Origin: an uncultured Roseburia sp.
GTDB taxonomy: Bacteria; Bacillota; Clostridia; Lachnospirales; Lachnospiraceae
DNA length: 52,688 bases
Reading direction: 5' to 3'
NCBI GenBank assembly: GCA_947567625.1
Contig: CANONN010000022.1
Coordinates: 1-52,688, forward strand
Below the pieces are notes generated by a model. The model was given only the letters and a program-made list of their open reading frames with translations. It did not search any database and had not been told where the DNA came from. Positions 1 to 6,643 of this stretch are shown here, piece after piece (position 1 is the first letter of the stretch; each line of letters starts with the position of its first letter). The position numbers were made by a program, and so were the translations under genes.

Positions 1-66
1 GATTCCCGCTTGGCTAAATATACGCGTTCTTACGGACTTTGCAGCGAGTGCAAAGCCCTGAGCCAA
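1..66. repeat. Dispersed palindromic repeat, family A, copy 1
   Basis: A ~50-bp block here recurs in the same orientation at the far right end of the window (52634-52688), differing at only a few bases. It holds a hairpin: GGACTTTGCA (34-43), loop GCGAG, TGCAAAGCCC (49-58), with one mismatch in this copy. An outer pair TTGGCT (10-15) and AGCCAA (61-66) would close a larger stem-loop. No long T run follows, so it is a poor intrinsic terminator on its own. It lies upstream of the MATE gene and may be the 3' end of a transcription unit outside the window. Confidence 0.7.
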
Positions 67-104
67 ACGGTTACTTTAGAAGTACTTCTCACACGAAATA
101 CCTC

Positions 105-132
105 TGTTAAGTTTTTATCTTTGTGTTATAAT
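105..132 (+). promoter_or_regulatory. Putative sigma-A promoter for the first MATE gene
   Basis: A perfect -10 box TATAAT lies at 127-132 in an AT-rich stretch. The best -35 candidate is TGTTAA at 105-110, with a 16-bp spacer; it is a weak match. The gene starts about 50 bp downstream behind a strong GAGGAGG ribosome binding site. Confidence 0.5.
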
Positions 133-183
133 AAATAGATAAAAGCGACAGGGGTATTTTTTTATGATAGAGGAGGCAGACCA

Positions 184-1539
184 ATGGAAGATGTAAAAAA
201 GACGGTACTTTTCGAGCGGACACCGATTCCAAAGGCAGTCATGACTTTAGCGATACCTACGATTATCAGCTCGCTGGTAATGGTGATCTATAATCTGGCC
301 GACACCTATTTTGTGGGCATGTTAAATGACTCCATCCAGAATGCGGCGGTGACGCTGGCGGCTCCGGTGCTTTTGGCGTTCAATGCGGTAAACAATCTGT
401 TTGGCGTCGGGAGTTCTAGTATGATGAGCCGGGCGCTGGGGCGAAAGGACTATGATACTGTCTCGCGCAGTTCGGCGTTCGGTTTTTACTGCGCCCTGAT
501 TGCCGGTATTTTGTTTGGCGCGGGCTATAGCCTTGGCAAAACGCCGCTGCTGCATTTGCTGGGGGCGGACAGCGGCACGGTGGGGGCCACGGGCGCCTAT
601 CTGATGTGGACGGTTTCGTGCGGCGCCGTGCCTGCGATTTTAAACGTGGTGCTCGCCTATCAGGTGCGGGCGGAGGGGGCTTCCCTGCACGCCAGCCTTG
701 GAACCATGAGCGGATGCCTGCTCAATATCGTGCTGGACCCGTTTTTCATCCTGCCATGGGGGTTAAACATGGGGGCCGCAGGGGCCGGTTGTGCGACCTT
801 TCTCTCCAACTGTGTGGCGTGCCTTTATTTTTTTGTGGTACTGCTGGTCAAAAGAGGCCGCACCTATGTCTGCATAAATCCGCGGAAGTTCTCGTTTCGC
901 CGGGATATCGTCGCGGGAGTATTCGGTGTGGGGATTCCGGCGTCGATTCAGAACCTGCTCAATGTGACCGGTATGACGATTCTCAACAATTTTACCGCCG
1001 CTTACGGGGCGGAAGCGGTGGCCGCGATGGGCATTGCCCAGCGCGTCAATATGGTTCCCATGTATATTGCGCAGGGATTTTCGCAGGGCATTATGCCGCT
1101 GGTGGGCTATAATTATGCCAGCGGCAACGGAAAGCGCATGAAGTCGGCGATCTATTTTTCATTTGCCGTCACCGCGGGCTTTATGGCGGCGGCGACACTG
1201 CTCTATTTCGCGGGCGCCGATTTTTGGATATCGCTGTTTATGAAAAACGATGCGATTATTGCCTGCGGCGGCAGGCTGCTGCGGGGATTGTGCCTTGCCA
1301 TGACGTTTCTTGCGGTGGATTTTCTGGCCGTGGGCGTGTTTCAGGCCACCGGTATGGGGAAAAAGTCGCTGGTGTTTGCCATTATGCGTAAAATCGTGCT
1401 GGAGATTCCGGCACTGTTCCTCTTAAACTGGCTGTATCCTCTGTACGGCCTTTCGTACGCGCAGTTTGTGGCGGAGTTCTTGCTGGCCATCGCGGCGGTG
1501 ATAGAACTCAGAAAAATTGTTAAAAAAGTGACACTTTGA
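184..1539 (+). CDS. MATE family multidrug efflux transporter
   Basis: This is a 451-residue integral membrane protein of the MATE (MatE/NorM-DinF) superfamily, which exports cationic drugs or metabolites in exchange for Na+ or H+ across the cytoplasmic membrane. Seen: about twelve hydrophobic segments, the usual two-lobed MATE layout, an N-terminal stretch with TPIPKAVMTLAIPTIIS followed by NLADTYFVGML, and length typical of the family. A strong GAGGAGG site sits 7 bp before the ATG. It stands alone behind its own TATAAT promoter; the next gene has a separate promoter. The substrate cannot be read from sequence. A second MATE gene at 40.0 kb is only distantly similar. Confidence 0.93.
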   Translation: MEDVKKTVLFERTPIPKAVMTLAIPTIISSLVMVIYNLADTYFVGMLNDSIQNAAVTLAAPVLLAFNAVNNLFGVGSSSMMSRALGRKDYDTVSRSSAFGFYCALIAGILFGAGYSLGKTPLLHLLGADSGTVGATGAYLMWTVSCGAVPAILNVVLAYQVRAEGASLHASLGTMSGCLLNIVLDPFFILPWGLNMGAAGAGCATFLSNCVACLYFFVVLLVKRGRTYVCINPRKFSFRRDIVAGVFGVGIPASIQNLLNVTGMTILNNFTAAYGAEAVAAMGIAQRVNMVPMYIAQGFSQGIMPLVGYNYASGNGKRMKSAIYFSFAVTAGFMAAATLLYFAGADFWISLFMKNDAIIACGGRLLRGLCLAMTFLAVDFLAVGVFQATGMGKKSLVFAIMRKIVLEIPALFLLNWLYPLYGLSYAQFVAEFLLAIAAVIELRKIVKKVTL

Positions 1540-1563
1540 TTTTGGCGCCGAGTGTGGTAAAAT
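1536..1563 (+). promoter_or_regulatory. Putative extended -10 promoter for the DUF362 gene
   Basis: TTGATT at 1536-1541 overlaps the MATE stop codon. After a 16-bp spacer comes TAAAAT at 1558-1563, preceded by TGG, giving an extended -10 element. About 95 bp of untranslated leader follow before the DUF362 start codon. Confidence 0.45.
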
Positions 1564-1659
1564 AAATAACAGACGACCGATTTGTATGGAATCGGAACCT
1601 GTTTTCGGATGCGGTTGGCGCTTAAGCAGTATAAAGCAGGATAGAATGGGAGGATATGA

Positions 1660-2529
1660 ATGGAAAAAGCGAAAATTTATTTTACAAAAGAGATCAGCCC
1701 GGAGAGCGTGGTAAGGATGTTTGAGCAGGTGGGGATAACGCTGAATGGGAAAGTGGCGGTAAAACTCCATTCCGGTGAGAGGGGCAACCAGAATTATCTG
1801 CGGCCGGAGTTTGTAAAAGCGATAGTAAACCATGTAAACGGGACGGTCGTGGAGTGCAATACCGCCTACGAGGGCGCGCGCAATACGACGGAACGCCACA
1901 GAAAGCTGATGGAAGAGCACGGCTGGACCAGGTATTTTGACGTGGACCTTATGGACGCCGAAGGACCCGATCTGGTGCTCGACATTCCGGGCGGCAAAGT
2001 GATTCAGAAAAATTATGTCGGTAAAAATCTGGCAGACTATGATTCTATGCTGGTGCTGTCCCATTTTAAAGGACACCCCATGGGCGGGTACGGCGGCGCG
2101 CTAAAACAGCTCTCGATCGGTTGCGCATCTTCCTACGGTAAGGCGTTTATCCACGGGGCCGGCGATTACGAGGCAGGTTTTATGGGCGACCACGACGGCT
2201 TTCTGGAGTCGATGGCCGACGCCGCTTCCTCTGTGGCGGATTACTTTGGGGGAAATCTGGTTTATATCAATATCATGTGCAATATGTCGGTCGACTGTGA
2301 CTGCTGCGCCGTGGCCGAAGACCCCTGTATGAAAGATATCGGGATTTTGGCCGGCACAGACCCGGTTGCCATCGACCAGGCGTGTTTGGATTTGGTGTAC
2401 GCGTCGGATGACCCCGGCCGGGATCATCTGCTGGAGCGCATCGAGTCGCGAAACGGCGTCCATACGATCGAGGCGGCGGCCGCGCTCGGGGTTGGAACGA
2501 GAGCGTATGAACTGATTTCGGTTGATTGA
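1660..2529 (+). CDS. DUF362 domain-containing protein
   Basis: A 289-residue soluble protein matching the DUF362 family by its central motif SHFKGHPMGGYGGALKQLS, the conserved NYLRPEFVKAIV region, and a late segment GTDPVAIDQACLDL. Members often carry or sit beside 4Fe-4S ferredoxin domains. Here there is no full ferredoxin repeat, but there is a cysteine cluster (CNMSVDCDCC, then C seven residues on) in the right place for metal or cluster binding. The biochemical function of DUF362 is not established. The start follows a GGGAGGA site. The next gene, a chemoreceptor, begins about 30 bp downstream and may be co-transcribed. Confidence 0.85.
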   Translation: MEKAKIYFTKEISPESVVRMFEQVGITLNGKVAVKLHSGERGNQNYLRPEFVKAIVNHVNGTVVECNTAYEGARNTTERHRKLMEEHGWTRYFDVDLMDAEGPDLVLDIPGGKVIQKNYVGKNLADYDSMLVLSHFKGHPMGGYGGALKQLSIGCASSYGKAFIHGAGDYEAGFMGDHDGFLESMADAASSVADYFGGNLVYINIMCNMSVDCDCCAVAEDPCMKDIGILAGTDPVAIDQACLDLVYASDDPGRDHLLERIESRNGVHTIEAAAALGVGTRAYELISVD

Positions 2530-2558
2530 TAGAGAAATCCAAGGAGGAAGTGGAAACG

Positions 2559-4220
2559 ATGGAAGATCTGACAGGGAAAAAGGGGTTAAATCTTATCAGT
2601 AAAATTCTGGTTGTAGCATTGATTCCGATTGTTGTGATGGTGCTGCTTTCCGGTTATGCAATCAAGTCGACAGCGGAGAAGACGGCGCAGCGGATGGCGC
2701 TTTCCCAGTTAAAGACGGCTGTCTGTGGGGTGGAGAAAGCGCTCTCGACGGGCGACGCCGAAGGACGGCAGTCATTTTTGGAACAGTTTGCGGAGCGCGC
2801 GCAGGTGGAGGCGGCCGTGTTTGCAAACGGGGCGGTGAAAGTGTCTGGCGTGCGCGATGCCTCTGGCAATTACACCAGCAATCTTAAGCTGGATGAGGCA
2901 GTTAAGAGCCAGTTGACGAAAGAGGGCTCTTATTTTGCCACCAACGTCAGGATGGGTGATAAAAAGTATTACGGCTATTTTCAGACCATCCCGTTTAGCG
3001 ATGCGGAAGTAGTTGCGTTTGCGGGCCTTGAGACGTCCTATGTCGCGAGTCTCTACCGCACGCGCATGCAGGTCAATATTCTGATTATCGTGGTGATTGC
3101 GGGCGTCGCCGGCATTTTGATCGCGCTTGTGATGCGAAAGATCGTACTTGCGATCAGCGGAACCATACGCAATCTGGACAAGGTGGCCGACGGGGAGCTC
3201 AATTTCGAGATGAGCCGCAAGCTGGTGGAGCGCAGCGACGAGATCGGCAATATAGCCAGAAACGTACATACTCTGATGGCGAACCTCGCCAAGACGGTCA
3301 CCAATATTTACCGTGCCACAGATACCCTGAATAATTTTTCCGGGAAGTTTAGCGATAATTTCGCGAATATCGAAAATTCCATTTCCAATGTCAATATCGC
3401 GATCGACGAGATCGCAAACGGCGCCACCAACCAGGCGCAGGAGACGCAGAAGGTCAACGACCAGATGAGCCGCATGGGTGATGCGATTACAGCGACGACG
3501 AGAAATACCGATTCCCTGATGAAAACGACGGACGAGATGAAAGCGGCCAATGAGCAGATGAACCAGACGTTGGACGCACTGGTGACGATGAATGACCGCA
3601 CGATGCAGTCCGTCAATGAGGTCAACGAACAGACCGATATCACAAACAAGTCAGCGATGGAGATTCGCGGCGTAATCGAGTTTATCAATGAAGTGGCAGA
3701 TCAGACGAGCCTTCTGTCCCTTAACGCCAGCATAGAGGCGGCGAGGGCCGGCGAGCAGGGCAGAGGATTCGCGGTGGTTGCGGACGAAGTCAGGGTGCTT
3801 GCCGACCAGACGATGGAGTCCACGGAGCGCATCGGCGCCATCGTAGAGACATTGATTCACAACTCCAACATGAGCGTAAAGACGATGCAGTCGGTATTGT
3901 CTGAGATCACAAACCAGAGTAAATTGCTGAATGAAACGAGAGACGTGTTTGACAGGCTCGATCACGAGATCACCGCGGTGGCGGGCGCTGTGGGCAGCAT
4001 TTCCGGCGAGGTGGATTCCATCAACGACACGAAAAACGGCGTGCTCGGCAGTCTCGACAGCCTGTCGGCCATCGCGCAGCAGAATGCGGCCAGCACGCAG
4101 GAGACCGCCGCTTCGATGGAGGAGCTCAGCGAGATTGTGCAGGAGTGCAATACCGATGCGCAGCAGCTGGTGGGCATTGCGGATGACATCAACGGGAATG
4201 TACAGAAGTTTAAGATTTAA
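2559..4220 (+). CDS. Methyl-accepting chemotaxis protein
   Basis: A 553-residue transmembrane chemoreceptor. Layout seen: short cytoplasmic tail, TM1 at about residues 14-32, an extracellular sensor of about 135 residues consistent with a single Cache-type fold, TM2 at about 170-193, a HAMP linker, then a long helical signalling domain. Its hairpin tip is clear at about residues 377-404 (EVADQTSLLSLNASIEAA and GRGFAVVADEVRVLA), the site that contacts CheA and CheW. An in-frame ATG at 2526 overlaps the preceding gene, but AAGGAGG at 2541-2547 supports the start at 2559. The ligand is unknown. No other che or flagellar gene is in the window, so it must act with chemotaxis proteins encoded elsewhere. 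Confidence 0.95.
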   Translation: MEDLTGKKGLNLISKILVVALIPIVVMVLLSGYAIKSTAEKTAQRMALSQLKTAVCGVEKALSTGDAEGRQSFLEQFAERAQVEAAVFANGAVKVSGVRDASGNYTSNLKLDEAVKSQLTKEGSYFATNVRMGDKKYYGYFQTIPFSDAEVVAFAGLETSYVASLYRTRMQVNILIIVVIAGVAGILIALVMRKIVLAISGTIRNLDKVADGELNFEMSRKLVERSDEIGNIARNVHTLMANLAKTVTNIYRATDTLNNFSGKFSDNFANIENSISNVNIAIDEIANGATNQAQETQKVNDQMSRMGDAITATTRNTDSLMKTTDEMKAANEQMNQTLDALVTMNDRTMQSVNEVNEQTDITNKSAMEIRGVIEFINEVADQTSLLSLNASIEAARAGEQGRGFAVVADEVRVLADQTMESTERIGAIVETLIHNSNMSVKTMQSVLSEITNQSKLLNETRDVFDRLDHEITAVAGAVGSISGEVDSINDTKNGVLGSLDSLSAIAQQNAASTQETAASMEELSEIVQECNTDAQQLVGIADDINGNVQKFKI

Positions 4221-4285
4221 CCGTGCCGTTGTTCTAAAATTATTTTCTCGGACATAAGATAAAATATATTTTAGAGAGACGGGAA

Positions 4286-4684
4286 ATGAGCATGGATTTC
4301 AAGAATAAGATGCGGACGAAAGATACGGCGGTGAGTATGGGAAAGGCAGTTGGAATCAGTCTGTTTCTTATGTTTGCCGTAAGCGGGGCGCTGTTATTGC
4401 TGCTGGCATTTTTGCTTTACCAGATGGAGCTTGGCGAGGAGGCGGTGAAAGCCGGAATTATCGTGATCTATATCATTTCCGGTATCGCAGGCGGATTTCT
4501 GATCGGTAAAATGCGGCGTGAGAAGAAGTTTTTGTGGGGGCTTTGCGCGGGCGTACTTTATTTTATGCTGCTGTTTTTGATTTCGTGCGCAGTCAACCGC
4601 GGACTGCCGCAGGATATGGTGAAAGTGCTCACCACCCTCATCCTGTGCACGGCCTCTGGTATGGCGGGCGGCATGATTAGCTGA
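4286..4684 (+). CDS. TIGR04086-type small membrane protein of the SCIFF locus
   Basis: A 132-residue protein with four predicted membrane helices and basic loops (KMRREKK), ending in a GMAGGMIS-like segment. Size, topology and position just before scfA match the TIGR04086 family of clostridial membrane proteins, often encoded beside the SCIFF peptide gene. Its role is unknown; a part in export or membrane handling of the peptide is an inference from neighbourhood only. The ATG at 4286 is 7 bp after GAGAG; a second ATG at 4292 is also usable. The scfA promoter lies in the 158-bp gap after it, so the two genes need not share one transcript. Confidence 0.75.
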   Translation: MSMDFKNKMRTKDTAVSMGKAVGISLFLMFAVSGALLLLLAFLLYQMELGEEAVKAGIIVIYIISGIAGGFLIGKMRREKKFLWGLCAGVLYFMLLFLISCAVNRGLPQDMVKVLTTLILCTASGMAGGMIS

Positions 4685-4747
4685 AGATGGAAACATATAC
4701 ATATAAGAAAATGATGCATGAAAATGATACATTATGAAAAAAGTGCT

Positions 4748-4775
4748 TTGCATATAGGGGAAGTTATGTTATACT
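4748..4775 (+). promoter_or_regulatory. Strong extended -10 promoter in front of scfA
   Basis: TTGCAT (4748-4753), a 16-bp spacer, then TATACT (4770-4775) with TGT immediately before it, which makes an extended -10 element. The start codon of scfA is 68 bp further on. This is one of the best promoter matches in the window, in keeping with high expression of a small peptide precursor. Confidence 0.7.
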
Positions 4776-4842
4776 ATACGAGTTAATAAACGAAATTAAG
4801 ACCGTGTGCAACAGGTAAGCGCAGGCAAAACGGAGGACGAAC

Positions 4843-4983
4843 ATGAAACATGTAAAGACATTGAGCACCAAAAAATTACAGAATACTGTAAAAAAAGGCG
4901 GATGCGGCGAGTGCCAGACTTCCTGCCAGTCAGCATGCAAGACTTCCTGTACCGTGGGAAATCAGAGCTGTGAGAACAAATAA
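4843..4983 (+). CDS. scfA: SCIFF peptide precursor (six cysteines in forty-five residues)
   Basis: A 46-residue peptide with an N-terminal leader (MKHVKTLSTKKLQNTVKKGG) and a core with exactly six cysteines, at residues 21, 24, 28, 32, 36 and 43, ending SCENK. This is the SCIFF signature: ribosomally made peptides whose cysteines are crosslinked as thioethers by a radical SAM maturase. GGAGGA at 4832-4837 precedes the ATG. It has its own strong promoter and is followed by the maturase gene. The bioactivity of SCIFF products is not established. The match of length, cysteine number, spacing and neighbours makes the call close to certain although the gene is very short. Confidence 0.95.
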   Translation: MKHVKTLSTKKLQNTVKKGGCGECQTSCQSACKTSCTVGNQSCENK

Positions 4984-5020
4984 TTACAGTGTTTTGGAAC
5001 CTTATAAGTACGATACAATC

Positions 5021-5109
5021 GACCGTTCGCACAGCGTGCGGTCATTTGTATGCAAAGAGATGCAATGTATGGCCATGCATTGCACCACGCCGTTGTACGG
5101 TGTGGTGCA
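5021..5109 (+). other. Array of three stem-loops between scfA and scfB
   Basis: Three consecutive inverted repeats fill the 150-bp spacer. The first pairs GAC(5021-5023)/GTC(5041-5043) and CGCAC(5028-5032)/GTGCG(5036-5040). The second is a near-perfect palindrome, TGCAATG (5061-5067) against CATTGCA (5078-5084). The third is a stem of about 13 bp with a TGT loop, GCACCACGCCGT (5082-5093) against ACGGTGTGGTGC (5097-5108). The second and third share TGCA at 5081-5084 and so compete. None is followed by a T run, so they are more likely RNA-processing or stabilising elements, or an attenuator, than terminators. Confidence 0.65.
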
Positions 5110-5133
5110 CAGGGAAAGAGAGGAAATATTGTA

Positions 5134-6489
5134 GTGGTTCATCAGTATAAGAATAACGGCTATAATATTGTTCTGGATGTAAACAGCGGTGCAATCCATG
5201 TGGTGGATGACGTGATGTATGACGCTATCGCCATGTATGAGGCTCAGGGTGAAGATGAAATCATAGCTGCCCTGCGGGACAAGTATGATAAGACAGAGAT
5301 CAAAGAGGCTTTGGACGAGATTAGGGTTCTGTGTGATAACGGGGAACTTTTTACCAAAGATACCTATGAAGATTATATGACGGATTTCAAGAAGAGGCCC
5401 ACGGTGGTCAAGGCGCTGTGCCTGCATATTGCCCATGACTGTAATCTCGCCTGCCAGTATTGCTTTGCCGGCGAGGGTGAATATCACGGCAGAAGGGCGC
5501 TCATGAGCTTTGACGTAGGGAAGGCGGCGCTCGACTTTTTGATCGCCCATTCCGGCGCCCGAAGGAATCTTGAGGTGGATTTTTTTGGCGGGGAGCCGTT
5601 GATGAACTGGCAGGTGGTAAAAGATCTGGTCGCCTACGGGAGAGAGCAGGAAAAGCTGCACGATAAGAAGTTTCGCTTTACCCTGACGACCAACGGCGTG
5701 CTCTTAGACGACGAGGTCATGGAGTTTTGCAACCGCGAGATGGGCAATGTGGTGCTCAGCATTGACGGAAGGAAAGAGGTGCATGATGAGATGCGTCCGT
5801 TCCGCAAGGGAGCCGGAAGCTACGATCTGATTGTTCCCAAGTTCCAGAAGTTTGCCGAGAGCAGAGGGCAGGACAAGTATTACGCGCGCGGAACGTTCAC
5901 CCATTATAATCTTGATTTTGCCGCCGATGTGCTGCATCTGGCAGATCTGGGATTTCAACAGATTTCGGTGGAACCGGTGGTCGCCGACCCCAAAGAGCCG
6001 TACGCCATCCGCGAGGATGACCTGCCGCAGCTTTTTGAGGAGTACGATAAACTTGCCGCCGAGATGGTAGAGCGCAAAAAACAGGGAAAAGAGTTTACGT
6101 TTTTTCACTTCATGATCGATCTTACGGGCGGCCCCTGTGTGGCGAAGCGTTTATCCGGCTGCGGCTCCGGCACGGAGTATCTGGCGGTCACGCCGTGGGG
6201 AGATTTCTATCCCTGCCATCAGTTTGTCGGCAACGAGAAGTTTTTGCTGGGCAATGTAAACGACGGAATCACGCAGACGCAGATTTGTGACGAATTTAAA
6301 GGTTGTAATGTCTACGCGAAAGAAAAGTGCCGCAGCTGTTTCGCTAAATTTTATTGCAGCGGCGGGTGCGCGGCCAATGCGTATCACTTTACCGGTGATA
6401 TCTGCGGCGCCTATGATGTGGGCTGCGAGCTTCAGAAAAAGCGTGTGGAGTGCGCAATTATGATGAAAGCGGCCGAGGCGGGCATGTAA
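5134..6489 (+). CDS. scfB: Thioether cross-link-forming SCIFF peptide maturase (radical SAM, SPASM)
   Basis: A 451-residue radical SAM enzyme that installs Cys-to-alpha-carbon thioether bridges in the SCIFF peptide. Seen: an N-terminal region of about 90 residues consistent with a peptide-recognition (RRE) domain, the CX3CX2C cluster motif CNLACQYC at residues 103-110, the GGEP motif (FFGGEPLMNW), and a cysteine-rich C-terminal SPASM/Twitch region (GCGSGTEYLAVTPWGDF, then CRSCFAKFYCSGGCAANAY) for auxiliary clusters. An upstream in-frame ATG at 5050 would run through the stem-loops. Family members begin VHQYKNNGYN-like, so I use GTG at 5134, 10 bp after AGAGAGG. It lies between scfA and secDF. 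Confidence 0.93.
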   Translation: MVHQYKNNGYNIVLDVNSGAIHVVDDVMYDAIAMYEAQGEDEIIAALRDKYDKTEIKEALDEIRVLCDNGELFTKDTYEDYMTDFKKRPTVVKALCLHIAHDCNLACQYCFAGEGEYHGRRALMSFDVGKAALDFLIAHSGARRNLEVDFFGGEPLMNWQVVKDLVAYGREQEKLHDKKFRFTLTTNGVLLDDEVMEFCNREMGNVVLSIDGRKEVHDEMRPFRKGAGSYDLIVPKFQKFAESRGQDKYYARGTFTHYNLDFAADVLHLADLGFQQISVEPVVADPKEPYAIREDDLPQLFEEYDKLAAEMVERKKQGKEFTFFHFMIDLTGGPCVAKRLSGCGSGTEYLAVTPWGDFYPCHQFVGNEKFLLGNVNDGITQTQICDEFKGCNVYAKEKCRSCFAKFYCSGGCAANAYHFTGDICGAYDVGCELQKKRVECAIMMKAAEAGM

Positions 6490-6529
6490 CATCTGTATCC
6501 GTTCATTACAACGTTGCGGTACATTTATT

Positions 6530-6559
6530 TACTTTATAGGAAACTGCGTCGTCAGACAC
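6530..6559. repeat. Short dispersed repeat, family B, copy 1
   Basis: Thirty bases here match 17181-17210 in the same orientation with three differences. The shared core is GGAAACT, one variable base, then CGTCGTCAGACAC. Both copies lie at the 3' end of a transcription unit beside an intrinsic terminator. No protein or mobile gene is linked to it. Confidence 0.55.
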
Positions 6560-6588
6560 GTCAATTCTCAAGTTGCGGAGCAACCTGC

Positions 6589-6614
6589 AAAGAATCACGG
6601 AGTGATTCTTTTTT
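6589..6614 (+). terminator. Rho-independent terminator or attenuator between scfB and secDF
   Basis: Stem AAAGAATCAC (6589-6598), loop GGA, stem GTGATTCTTT (6602-6611), merging into a run of six T (6609-6614). A second small hairpin with the same GGA loop, GTTGC/GCAAC, lies just before it (6573-6585). Only 29 bp separate the T run from the secDF start, too little for a downstream promoter. It therefore either ends scfB while some transcripts read through, or acts as an attenuator in the secDF leader. Confidence 0.75.
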
Positions 6615-6643
6615 ACAAGTACAAGAAAAGGAAGGAAAAAGAA

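Noticed and set aside
5050-5133. N-terminal extension of the SCIFF maturase from ATG 5050
   Set aside because: It translates the stem-loop array, lacks a ribosome site, and family members begin at the VHQYKNNGYN-like sequence after GTG 5134.
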